Below, piece by piece: positions 35,826-45,424 of a stretch of DNA of 64,000 bases. A model generated the notes under the pieces. That model searched no databases, was not told the DNA's origin, and was given only the letters and a program-made list of their open reading frames with translations. A program made the translations under genes and the position numbers. Source of the stretch: Siphonodentalium dalli. Taxonomy: Eukaryota; Mollusca; Scaphopoda; Gadilida; Siphonodentaliidae. The stretch's first letter is position 1, and the number at the start of each line of letters is the position of its first letter. The stretch covers positions 164,602,394 to 164,666,393 of the forward strand of contig CP136069.1 in assembly GCA_032622095.1 (NCBI GenBank), read 5' to 3'.

Positions 35826-36595
35826 CATGAAACTATATATTTAAAAGCTCCACGCACTTCTTTCTCTTCGTTTTAGTCATCAAATTTGTTTAGTCCCATA
35901 TTTAGTAGACATGTGGCTTAATAATTTCCTCACATGGTCTACAGTTGCAGATTTCACTCGACTTCGTATTTTCAGCGCTATATGTATTTGAATATAATAT
36001 TATCTTGACTTGACGACTGGGTGATGATTTATTCTCATAATTCACATGCACATAGAGAAGTACAGAGAAAGAAGCATTTACAAAAGAATATAAGGATATA
36101 TATATATATACATTAAATACATGTATCCGGTGCTATGGGGATGATATCCTAACATGTGAATATCATAATATACATGTACGCTGTTATCGTGTTTTATTTG
36201 GCTCTGGAAGTACGAATTTGTCTTGTACGAAGTGTTAGTACGGCTTCCTGAAACAGATGACTCCATGTGTCATCGTTTACATATCTTTTTAACGGTAAAT
36301 AGTCGATAATATGACATTAGTAATTTGACAGAGTCTTTCTGATGACAGATACATTTACATAGTGTGATCGTCATAACTAATTAGGAATTTAGGATGACAA
36401 TATTAAGATAATTTGACAAATTCAGAGATTTAGTTGATTGATGAGTTCGGCTCAGGACTGTTACAGTGTGGCTTAAGTCCTTCCAGGGCCGAATTTCCGC
36501 CCAAATTTGCCACTGGACGAACATGCTCTTTGCTGTCATCCAAACATTATAGTATAGTAACGTGTCAACACTGTGAGTGATTCTTTTGTTTTCAA
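35826..36595. other. Intron DNA, no gene seen
   Basis: AT-rich DNA with a short (AT)n run at about 36096-36112. The minus-strand frame 36381-36665 runs into the following minisatellite and has no domain. Confidence 0.5.
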
Positions 36596-37405
36596 TGTAC
36601 GTCCATCGTGTGTATGTTTGTATATAATGCAACATAACTCTTGTAACCAGAGATGTGTCCATCATATGTGTGTGTCTATATATTATTCAACATAACTCTT
36701 GTAACCAGAGATGTGTCCATCATATGTGTGTGTCTATATATTATGCAACATAACTCTTGTAACCAGAGATGTGTCCACCATGAGTGTGTATCTATATATT
36801 ATGCAACATAACTCTTGTAACCAGAGATGTGTCCATCATGAGTGTGTATCTATATAGTATGCAGCATAACTCTTGTAACCAGAGATGTGTCCGTCATATG
36901 TGTGTGTCTATATATTATGCACTATAACTCTTATAACCAGAGATGTGTCCATCATGTGTGTGTGTCTATATAGTATGCAACATAACTCTTGTGACCAGAG
37001 ATGTGACCACCATGTGTGCGTATCTATATAGTATGCAACATAACTCTTGTAACCAGAGATGTGTAAATCATGTGTGTGTATCTATATAGTATGCACCATA
37101 ACTTTTGTAACCAGAGATGTGTCCATCACGTGTGTGCGTCTATATATTATGCAACATAACTCTTGTAACCAGAGGTGTGTCCATCACGTGTGTGTGTCTA
37201 TATATTATGCAACATAACTCTTGTAACCAGATATGTGTCCATCATGTGTGTGTCTATATATTATGCAAAATAACTCTTGTAACCAAATATGTGTCCACCA
37301 TTTGGGTGTCTATATATTATGCAACATAACTCTTGTAACCAGAGATATGTCCATATCATATTATGTGAGTGTATATATTTTATGCAACATAACTCTTGTT
37401 ATCAG
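36596..37405 (+). repeat. About 58-bp minisatellite carrying the 3' splice-site region of exon F, 14 copies
   Basis: The unit is roughly CTATATATTATGCAACATAA, then CTCTTGTAACCAGAGATGTG, then TCCATCATGTGTGTGTG. Fourteen copies of CTCTTGTAACCAG (or close variants) were counted. The last copy, CTCTTGTTATCAG, is the acceptor of the exon at 37406. Unit lengths vary by a few bases through the (TG)n part. Confidence 0.93.
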
Positions 37406-37492
37406 AGACGGACGAACGGTGGCAGTCAGGAAGGTGGCAAAGAAGACATTCGGCCTCACAATGAGGATAAGAAAGGAAGTCCGAACTGTGAG
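37406..37492 (+). CDS. Receptor guanylyl cyclase exon F: beta-3 strand and helix C of kinase-homology domain
   Basis: This is an 87-bp exon, acceptor CTCTTGTTATCAG, donor TGAG|GTAAGT. It reads DGRTVAVRKVAKKTF, then GLTMRIRKEVRTVR. VAVRKV aligns with the VAVKRV-type motif that carries the ATP-contacting lysine of kinases; here the aligned position is Arg with Lys next to it. IRKEVRTVRE is the helix C region. It enters in phase 2 and leaves in phase 2. It is remarkable for its surroundings: tandem copies of its own acceptor lie upstream (36590-37405) and tandem copies of its own donor downstream (37481-38175). The outermost acceptor-side copy joins the exon directly, and the first donor is the only one that avoids an immediate in-frame TAA. 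Confidence 0.93.
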
Positions 37493-38175
37493 GTAAGTGT
37501 GCACCATGTTAGTCCGAACTGTGAGGTAAGTGTGTACCATGTTAGTCCGAACTGTGAGGTAAGTGTGCACCATGTTAGTGCGAACTGTGAGGTAAGTGTG
37601 AACCATGTTAGTCCGAAATGTGAGGTAAGTATGCGCCCTGTTAGTCCGAACGGTGAGGTAAGTCTGCACCATGTTAGTCCGAACTGTGAGGTAAGTGTGC
37701 GCCATGTTAGTCCGAACTGAGAGGTAAGTGTGCACCATGTTAGTCCGAACTGTGAGGTAAGTGTGCGCCATGTTAGTCCGAACTGTGAGGTAAGTATGCG
37801 CCATGTTAGTCCGAACTGTGAGGTAAGTGTGCACCATGTTAGTCCGAACTGTGAGGTAAGTGTGCGCCATGTTAGTCCGAACTGTGAGGTAAGTGTGCAC
37901 CATGTTAGTCCGAACTGTGAGGTAAGTGTGCACCATGTTAGTCCGAACTGTGAGGTAAGTGTGCACCATGTTAGTCCGAACTGTGAGGTAAGTGTGCACC
38001 ATGTTATTCCGAAATGTGAGGTAAGTTTGCACCATATTAGTCCGAACTGTGAGGTAAGTGTGCACCATGTTAGTCCGAACTGTGAGGTAAGTGTGCACCA
38101 TATTAGTCCGAACTGTGAGGTAAGTGTGAACCATATTAGTCCGAACTGTGAGGTAAGTGTGCACCATATTAGTCC
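37481..38175 (+). repeat. 33-bp minisatellite carrying the 5' splice site of exon F, 21 copies
   Basis: The unit is AGTCCGAACTGTGAG followed by GTAAGTGTGCACCATGTT. The first 15 bases are the last exon bases and the rest is the start of the intron. I counted 21 GAGGTAAGT sites, the first being the donor of the exon at 37406. Units are nearly all exactly 33 bp, hence the long repetitive frames on both strands, which are not proteins. Confidence 0.96.
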
Positions 38176-38608
38176 AATATCGTAGATATATAAGCGTGTC
38201 GTACTGTAGAAGTTTTCCTGATTATAATCGTATAATCAGAAATGTTGATGTCGCATGTCAAAGGAACCCTCGTAGATATACACACTTAAATGAGATGTCC
38301 AGCGAATTCATTTCTGGAAACAATTGTCCATTTTTATTAAACAATTCACGGCTGTCAATCAAATATGTATTAGCATATATTTTCAGCCAATCAGCGACGT
38401 TTTGCTGCAATGAACATTCTTTGTTCACCATATTTATATATATGCAAATGCATATATTCTATTTCATATTGTCTATTTTCTAACAGATTGTTTGATAACA
38501 AATCATAATGTACTGAAATTATGATCTGTGCAAATATTGAGCTCCCACTAATGAATATGTGTGGACATATATAGGTATAATAATTAACAACTGTGCATTT
38601 TGATTCAG

Positions 38609-38752
38609 GGAACAGGACCATCCGAACCTTTGTAAATTCATGGGCGGCTGCATAGTGGTACCTGATGTGGCTATACTAACGGAATATTGTCCCAAGGGAA
38701 GTCTGAGTGACGTGCTACTCAACGAAGACGTACCCCTCAACTGGGCTTTCAG
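38609..38752 (+). CDS. Receptor guanylyl cyclase exon G: kinase-homology hinge region
   Basis: This is a 144-bp exon, acceptor TTTTGATTCAG, donor TTCAG|GTAAAT. It reads EQDHPNLCKFMGGCI, then VAILTEYCPKGSLSDVLL and VPLNWAF. H.NL..F.G.C and TEYCPKGSL.D.L are hallmarks of the receptor guanylyl cyclase kinase-homology domain, forming strands 4-5, the hinge and the start of helix D. It enters and leaves in phase 2. A TTAA-type MITE begins about 30 bp after the donor. Confidence 0.95.
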
Positions 38753-38780
38753 GTAAATTATGGACAAAAAGTTATCAATC

Positions 38781-38984
38781 TTAACAGGGCATTCAGGATT
38801 GTGCCAATGGATTCTCTTATATGTGCGATTTTCCTCGCATATATAAAATAATACATTGGTCTAACAACATTTACATTGTAATCTAGTGCAATCTCTTATA
38901 TACGAGACTCGCATATATAAGAGAATGCATTGGCACATGATATTTATTGTTGCACCATCGCAACTCCCTTCGCGAAAAGGTCAA
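38781..38984. mobile_element. TTAA-type palindromic MITE, copy 5 (decayed)
   Basis: It begins TTAACAGGGCATTCAGG and ends CCCTTCGCGAAAAGGTCAA, where the terminal TTAA has changed to TCAA. It holds two short palindromes with GCATATATAA. It starts 28 bp after the donor of exon G. Confidence 0.65.
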
Positions 38985-39797
38985 TAGAACCATCACAGAG
39001 TCAACTCTCACATGAGGACCTGACAACATCTCTCGAATTTATTACTATGTGACATATTTTGTTGAAATCGCGGAAACCAATCGTAACTACGGATGTCAAA
39101 ACGACAACTGCTAGCAAGAACACAAATTCTAGTGACGTTCTGTGTAGAACCCTATCCGTATTAATTCGTAAAATGTCCCATGTGCCCTTTTGGTGCGAAA
39201 CTATTTGGACTTTATCGGTTCTATTACATACTTGGGGCACCAGATCCTGTCGATTTCGCAAGTATAAATGCTATTTGTCTGTGGGAAAATCTCTTCTAAA
39301 ATGTCTTCTAAAATGTCGTATACAATTTACTTCAATGTTGTTATCGTTAATTCTTATTTCGATATCGTGTTGTCGAAACACTTCCTTAGTGGAATAATTC
39401 TGATTAAATCATTTGGAGGAGTGCACGGAGTTCATTTACTCTTCGCCAAGAGTAACGTAATAATTTAGACAGCGGAATACTCAAGAACTGAAAATAGACA
39501 TTAAAGCAAAAACTCATTTTCTTTTTCTTTCCAATTAGAAGAAATATTGATGAGTGTGATATTTTTCGTATACATAACAACTGATTTACTGTGGTACAAA
39601 GATTATGATGACAAGGCATATTATTTCCAGCAATAACTAGATAAACGACCACATCGCTGTGTGCTGTTTTAGGAGTTTTGAATTATTCTTAATTTATTGA
39701 GGAATGCGAAGGTTGTAACAAATGAGCGCATTTAGTATTATATGAACCGTAGCAGATATAGTTCAGCTACATTATTTTCTGTTTCTTTCGTATGTAG
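38985..39797. other. Intron DNA, no gene seen
   Basis: Open frames exist on both strands around 39001-39397, but with no motif, no splice pattern and mutual overlap. I do not call them. Confidence 0.5.
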
Positions 39798-39919
39798 GTT
39801 CTCATTTGCCACTGACATCGCGCGGGGCATGTCACATCTCCATAGACACAAGATCTTCCATGGCAGACTCAAGTCCAATAACGCAGTCGTGGACGATAGG
39901 TGGACGGTCAAGGTCACTG
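39798..39919 (+). CDS. Receptor guanylyl cyclase exon H: pseudo-catalytic loop
   Basis: This is a 122-bp exon, acceptor TTTCGTATGTAG, donor ACTG|GTAAGA. It reads FSFATDIARGMSHLH, then KIFHGRLKSNNAVVDDRW and TVKVT. The kinase HRD motif is HGR here: the catalytic Asp is missing, as is normal for receptor guanylyl cyclases (the family usually has HG.LKS.NC.VD). The domain is therefore expected to be a regulatory pseudokinase that binds nucleotide and modulates the cyclase. It enters in phase 2 and leaves in phase 1. Confidence 0.96.
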
Positions 39920-39989
39920 GTAAGAGACAACATTCTTCTATCATTATGATACCGTGGTACAATGGTGTAACAATGAGGTAACCACTAGA

Positions 39990-41030
39990 TGGGTGCCATA
40001 AATTCCCCCCCCAAATTTCGCTGAAAACGTGGCCGCCGGTGGCCATCTTGAATTTTACTCTTTGCATGACTAAATCCTTTGGCACACCCTCCAGGCCACT
40101 CCATTCATCTTATCACTAACTTTTATCTTGATCTTCGTGGAGACAGGTCTCTAGATGAGAGCCGTCAATATATTCCGAAATTCGTTAACCCTTTACCGAA
40201 TAGAACGGCCCTGTGCCAATGCATTCTCTTATATATGCGAGTCGACCATAGGTCGCCTCGCATATATAAGAGAATGCATTGGCTTAACACATTAAAAATT
40301 GTTAAAGAATGTAAGAAAAATGGTAAAAAGTGTTAAAAAAGGATTTTTTTTAGGCCAATGCATTCTCTTATATATGCGAGGCGACCTATGGTCGACTCGC
40401 ATATATAAGAGAATGCATTGGCACAGGGCATAACTGTAACTATCACAATGTGGTCAAGGAGCCGGTTCCAATTATATCCATATTTGTATGGTTCTATTGA
40501 GACAGGCCGAAGATATTTTAGGCTGTTGAAGCTTTATTTGGCCGGTTTTGGCCGGTTTGTTGGGTAAAGGGTTAAAAACTTGGCTACCCGCAGCAATCTC
40601 AGATTTTGATCATTGCATGACTAAATCACTCGGTTCATCCTACATGCCACACCCCTTACCCAATCGTCATCAAACATTATCTAGATCTTCCGGGTGACCC
40701 CTAGATCTGAACAAAGGATTGTTTCCCATATTCGATAATAAACATGGACTCCAGCGGCCATCTTGGATTTCACATTTGATATATCGGCACATCATGAAAC
40801 AGATTTATTGGAGAACATTTTGTACATTTACATGCATTTTCAGGATCACTTATAGATGGGGGCTAACGAATTTAAACGCTGTTCGATAAAAACATGGCTT
40901 TCGACAGCCATCTTGGGTTTTACTCTTTGCATGACTAAATGTTTTAGCACACTCTACAGCCAGCATTTTTCATCCAATTGATCTGAAACTTGATATTGCG
41001 ATTCAAGTTGATCTCTGCTATTGCTTGAAT
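39990..41030 (+). repeat. Degenerate tandem repeat, period about 155-165 bp, four units, split by a MITE
   Basis: GGCCATCTTGAATTTTACTC then TTTGCATGACTAAATC recurs near 40040, 40600, 40756 and 40908. The spacing is even (about 155-165 bp) once the 391-bp TTAA element at 40185-40575 is removed, which dates that insertion after the array formed. Confidence 0.7.
40185..40575. mobile_element. TTAA-flanked palindromic MITE, copy 6 (inverted relative to copies 2 and 7)
   Basis: It runs from TTAACCCTTTACCGAATAG to TGTTGGGTAAAGGGTTAA. Both 67-bp palindromes are intact (about 40213-40283 and 40355-40427). The GGCCGGTTTTGGCCGG module lies on the right, so this copy is in the opposite orientation. Confidence 0.92.
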
Positions 41031-41094
41031 ATTTTAACTTTCCGAATTCCTTATCGCTATATTGACTGTAATGTCTGGCATTATCCCCTCTCCA

Positions 41095-41422
41095 TGTGGC
41101 CTCGGTGGCTCAATCGGTTAGGGATACAAATCCAAGCAGTTTCGCCCTCCAGCGCTGGCGATAAGGGTTGAAATCCACATGTTTCCATCGTGGACTTGTA
41201 ACTCGAAATCGTTATCTGGTGTAGTTGCCAATTACTCGCCGATGGCCGTGGTTTGCCGCACATGGTCGACGAGTTTATCAGCCATTGAAATCACTGTTAG
41301 ATTAGCTGTAAGTGTGCTGATTTCCTCCATCACTAAAACTGACAATGTCGTGATATGGCCTTAGTTGCTGAAAGCGACATTAAAATCCCAATCAATCAAT
41401 CAATCAATCAATCAATCGATCG

Positions 41423-41458
<36 letters not shown>
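41095..41458 (+). mobile_element. tRNA-derived SINE with (AATC)n tail
   Basis: A pol III A box TGGCTCAATCGG (41106-41117) and a B box GGTTGAAATCC (41166-41176, one substitution from consensus) form a tRNA-like head. A tRNA-unrelated body follows (GTGGTTTGCCGCACATGG, TTAGCTGTAAGTGTGCTGATT). The element ends GCGACATTAAAATCCC with an (AATC)n tail. It is in the sense orientation of the host gene, within an intron. The head does not fold as an intact tRNA. Confidence 0.85.
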
Positions 41459-41459
<1 letters not shown>

Positions 41460-41702
41460 ATCCCCTCTCCAAGTTTAAGCTACGCTGTCATTGACACTGT
41501 CATTACGGATGTGGTTAGGTCGCTGAAACCCCCTTCCGATAGATACATGACCATTTTGATAATAAATGAGACTTTATGCACACACACTGAGTATAAAAAA
41601 ATTGAAGCAATGGATACTCATGCTAATTCAGAGCCTCCATAAATATCACATATCTCTGTATTATTTAGATGGTCGAAATAAAAGGAAAAACAACTGATCG
41701 AT

Positions 41703-41934
41703 TAAATATATGCAACAATGAATGAATTTGAGCCACGGATTAGTGCAAATTGCAATCATTTACTTTATGAACGATGTCACACAACATGGTCGTTTTAATG
41801 AAAATGAAGTTATGACTCAAGTCATTAACTCATTTTCATTATAATTATTATGTTGTTTGTATCGTTCATAGAGCACATGAGTGTTTTTCGCACTAACATA
41901 TGGCTCAAATGCATTCATTTGTTGCATATATTCT
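41703..41934. mobile_element. About 230-bp foldback element
   Basis: AATATATGCAAC.AATGAATG..TTTGAGCCA (from 41703) is inverted at TGGCTCAAATGCATTCATTTG..GCATATATT (to 41934). Inner arms GAACGATG...AACAT...AATGAAAATGA and TCATTTTCATT...ATGTTG...ATCGTTC continue the fold. It is non-coding. Confidence 0.65.
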
Positions 41935-42052
41935 GTTGAGTATAATCGCAGATGGTTCCATAAATGGCCGGATTTAGTGTACAGTCCCCCTTTAAGATGA
42001 ACAGCCGGATACCAAAATAACCGGCAGTGCGAAGTTGTTACCATATTATTAT

Positions 42053-42133
42053 TAGAGGTGCCACGACTATTGATTTTGATAATCGATAATCGGTCGTCAA
42101 TAATCGATTATACGATTAATCGTGGCACCCCTA
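42053..42133. mobile_element. 81-bp hAT-type MITE
   Basis: TAGAGGTGCCACGA and TCGTGGCACCCCTA are the inverted ends, flanked by perfect 8-bp duplications ATTATTAT (42045-42052 and 42134-42141). The interior is made of ATCGAT/AATCGATTAT palindromic words. An 8-bp duplication with TAGGGGTG-type ends indicates the hAT superfamily. Confidence 0.88.
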
Positions 42134-42165
42134 ATTATTATGAGATATAACAATTTCTTTCACAG

Positions 42166-42371
42166 ACTTTCATCTGCACACATATCGAACACCTGAGTGT
42201 GACGAAGGGACCGAAGAAGCCGAAACTATGTTTTATTCCAAGATGAGATCCAAAGTATACCTTCCTCCCGAAGCAGTTGGTGTTAAGTCCTTCAAACCGA
42301 CTGGAGCTATGGATGTATACGCATTCGGCATAATCCTCGTCGAGATTGCGTCAAGAAACGACCCTTATGGG
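42166..42371 (+). CDS. Receptor guanylyl cyclase exon I: C-lobe of kinase-homology domain
   Basis: This is a 206-bp exon, acceptor ATTTCTTTCACAG, donor TGGG|GTACGC. It reads DFHLHTYRTPECDEG, then KVYLPPEAVGVKSFKPTG and AMDVYAFGIILVEIASRND, ending PYG. DFH replaces the kinase DFG motif. W/Y.PPE (here YLPPE) and DVYAFGIIL.EI..R..P are the activation-segment end and helix F of the family. It enters in phase 1 and leaves in phase 0. An 81-bp hAT-type MITE with perfect target duplications sits only 32 bp before this exon. Confidence 0.96.
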
Positions 42372-42729
42372 GTACGCATAGTTAAATTATTCAATTCTAC
42401 TAGACCAGTTACCTCTCTATATAGTTTGAATCGGGCTATATATGTAAAGATCGCTAACAATTAATAAAGTTGCCATTTAATCATAATCATTACCTGCAAT
42501 TATCACGACGTGGCTTCGACATAATCCACTGAAATATAATCAAACGCCCACAGATGTCCAATAATTAAATGACATCGGAGAGCAAAACACGTTTATGTGA
42601 CCTTTTGTCTTATAATATTGCGGCGTAAACATACACATTGTGCTGAGAAAAGTTGGTCATTGCACGTGATAATTCCTAATTTATAAGTTATTAAATAAAA
42701 ATCATATGCCACCATCGTTGTGGACACAG

Positions 42730-42975
42730 TACCGCCGTCATTTTCGGAAAAAAACAATATGATCCACATCCAAACTAACACGAGATTTCATTAAGGGACG
42801 TTTAACGGTCGTCATTCTCGTAAAATACAACATGACCCACATCGAAACTAAGTCACGTGACTTCATTAGGGTACGTATAACCGCCGTCATTCTCGTAAAA
42901 TATATGACCCACATCCAAACTAAGTCACGAGACTTCATTACGTGTAACCCACATCCAAACTATGTCACATGATTG
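42730..42975 (+). repeat. About 75-bp minisatellite, three to four copies
   Basis: The unit has CCGCCGTCATTCTCGTAAAA, ACATGACCCACATCCAAACT and AAGTCACGAGACTTCATTA. The last copy is shortened. Confidence 0.85.
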
Positions 42976-43491
42976 ATAAACCAGCACATGCCGCAAAGCG
43001 CAAGTTCTTAAATTGTTTCGTTTCATTTCTCAGAAAAGGTGAGGCGATATATAGTTTATGATTCAGTTGTCGTTCGGCCATTGAAGTTTAGCAATCAATG
43101 GGGCATTAATAGTAGATTCTAATTCACTCATCCACTCTCCTAAAAGGTAAATCCAATTTCTTCCGTTCTGAATGGTCAGTTGCCCGGGTGTAGCTATCGT
43201 AAATCCATATGAATGTTGTGTATGCTGACGTATGCGTACAAACTATGTGCCTGCTCACTGAAATGTGAATTGATATGCGGTCCTCCTGGAAGTCCATTCG
43301 TAGGTAAACAGCGGGGAATTCGAAGTATGATTGAATCGCACATCGGCTTCATTCCGCGATTCACAACACGTTTTAATTGAAACCAGTTTTCCGAAACTAA
43401 TCAAAGGACGTCGGAATGATGACGAAATGAAAGCGGACATGACGTTTCAATCAGAGAACCGTTGTTCGCTATGTTGTGAATTGGGCGCATG

Positions 43492-43745
43492 TATCTGACA
43501 CCAATGATATACCATATGGTATATATTCATTACAGGACGAAGACGCAATGTATGTGTCGGACACCAATGATATACCATATGATATATACTCATTACAGGA
43601 CGAAGACGCTATGTATGTCTCTGACACCAATGATATACCATATGATATACTAGTATACTCATTACAGGACGAAGACGCAATGTATGCCTCTGACACCAAT
43701 GATATACCATATGATATATACTGATTACAGGACGAAGACGCAATG
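43492..43745 (+). repeat. About 64-bp minisatellite carrying the 3' splice site and first codons of exon J, four copies
   Basis: The unit is GACACCAATGATATACCATA, TGATATATACTCATTACAG, then GACGAAGACGCAATGTATGT. AG sites lie at 43534, 43597, 43666 and 43729 (first base). Copy 3 has a small insertion (CTAGTA). The fourth AG is the acceptor of the exon at 43731. Confidence 0.95.
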
Positions 43746-43841
43746 TATGTCTCGGACACATGGAAGCCAGAATTACCTTTGTTGGGACCAGATTATGAGG
43801 AACAAGACACTGTCTGTCCATCACCCGATGCACTCCGAGAG
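43731..43841 (+). CDS. Receptor guanylyl cyclase exon J: late kinase-homology domain
   Basis: This is a 111-bp exon, acceptor CTGATTACAG, likely donor GAGAG|GTTAGA. It reads DEDAMYVSDTWKPELPLL, then GPDYEEQDTVCPSPDALRE. WKP.LP..GP and the Cys/Pro-rich end fit the C-terminal part of the kinase-homology domain before the conserved L...C(W/Y) element encoded by the next exon. It is in phase 0 at both ends. The donor is weak; a second in-phase choice six bases on (AGA|GTATAC) would add two residues. Three further copies of the acceptor plus the first codons lie in tandem upstream. Using them would run into a TGA that lies only in the last repeat unit, just before the real acceptor. Confidence 0.88.
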
Positions 43842-44476
43842 GTTAGAGTATACCAGCTTTACAATGATATAGACTACCTTGACAAAACGAGTTTGTCACT
43901 TTGTGAAATAAACGCCGTTTTCAATGTGGTCACGAGATTTTAACCGCGAGATTAATTCCGCAACGTCATGAACTCCGACCAGTTTCACTAGATTTATCTC
44001 GCCAAAACGCAAGTCCATGTTGAATCTGTCGTTTATTATGCCACCAGATCCCCGAAGAATTTCGGGACATATAGTCGAGCGCTATACCAACGTTCGTTCA
44101 TACGAACATATCACCTTGTGACTTGGATGTTATATGGTGGTAACCAGCGTCATAATAAGGATACCCACATTATGGCACATACTACTAATTTCGTCCATGT
44201 ATTGCTATCAGAGTTACGGCCCATGTTAGAGTTGAAGATTTGTGAACTTTGTGACCGTACGAACATTTCACCGTGCAACATGGATGTGAATCAACGGATT
44301 TTGTTGTGATTTATTATGGTGATATAACATTTAATGTAAATATGTTTAATGTACAGTATACAGTAACATTAGTATATAGCGTAGCGAATGCAAATTATAG
44401 CAAATTATAGCAAATTAGCCTGTTCTCCAGAAACCAGCACATTATCTGCTTACAATAGAACTTGTTTTAGGTAGAT

Positions 44477-44580
44477 AAATCTGCTTAGAATCGCCCCCAT
44501 TTTGAGTCGTTAATGTGCTGAAAATGAGAATATTTTAGTCAAATTACCGACTCACAATGAGGCGATTCTAAGCAGATTGT
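44477..44580. repeat. Imperfect hairpin
   Basis: AAATCTGCTTAGAATCGCC...ATTTTGAGTCG is inverted at CGACTCACAATGAGGCGATT..CTAAGCAGATT. It is probably a small foldback element. The surrounding 43842-45420 is otherwise plain intron DNA with no exon-like frame. Confidence 0.65.
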
Positions 44581-45424
44581 GTGCTGAAAATGACACAAAC
44601 AAGCCAATTCCCATTATCTATTCGACTTTATGCAATCTGCGGAGTATCTAATATATCGATCCATTCACTCCCGATACACATAAACCGAAAACACATTGCC
44701 AAAGGCAAACGCGATGAATAATCACTCAGTTTGACGGATCGTTAATATCCGACCATTTTCAGCGATTTCCGGGAACTCTGTGGTTATTGGAATATAATAC
44801 GTATACGACAATTACGTCAGAATGTTGTTCATAGAGTTATGGTCAAATTGACTCAGGGATGTGTGTCTATGGTAACGGTATGGAAAAGCTGAAAACAATT
44901 ACGAGTATGTAAATATATATATATATTCCAGAAATTATCGCGATGTCGTTTCTGGAAGACCCTGTTTAGTCCAGTCAAAATACGGTTTGACCAAGACAAA
45001 ATATGTAAAGAAATGATTTTATCATTTTTCGAATCAGTACACAATTCCAATCGGCATATCAAAATTCCTGTACGAGATATGTGCGCGACGTTTCATAATC
45101 GAACATATTCTGTGAGGTACCCGATATCGGCAAAGTCGGTTACCTCTCTATCAAAATGATATCCGTTTCCGCCCTATCACAATGTATTTAGTGATACATT
45201 TCCATAATTTTGATATATGAAATGGTCCCCATGCTCCAAGCATTTGTCATGCTGGTTCGTTTTTTATCCCTACTCCTAAACGGAATCCACCGAAAACGCA
45301 CATGCATGGGTACTGCTATAAACGATGTCAGTATTCATATTTTGCGCACATATCTCGCAGATGATTTTTAATATGTGGTGTGAGGTCCCAGCACACCATG
45401 TACATAATTTCAATTCTCTACACA

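Noticed and set aside
37361-38185. 268-codon minus-strand frame (MVHTYLTVRTN repeats) and + strand CEVSVHHVSPN repeats
   Set aside because: They are artefacts of the 33-bp donor-site minisatellite; there is no start context, and repeats read open on both strands.
39001-39397. Overlapping open frames on both strands in the exon G-H intron
   Set aside because: No domain, splice context or repeat evidence; the two strands cannot both be coding, and neither looks convincing.
41095-41180. tRNA gene
   Set aside because: A and B boxes are present, but the sequence does not fold to a full cloverleaf, and it continues into a SINE body with an (AATC)n tail.
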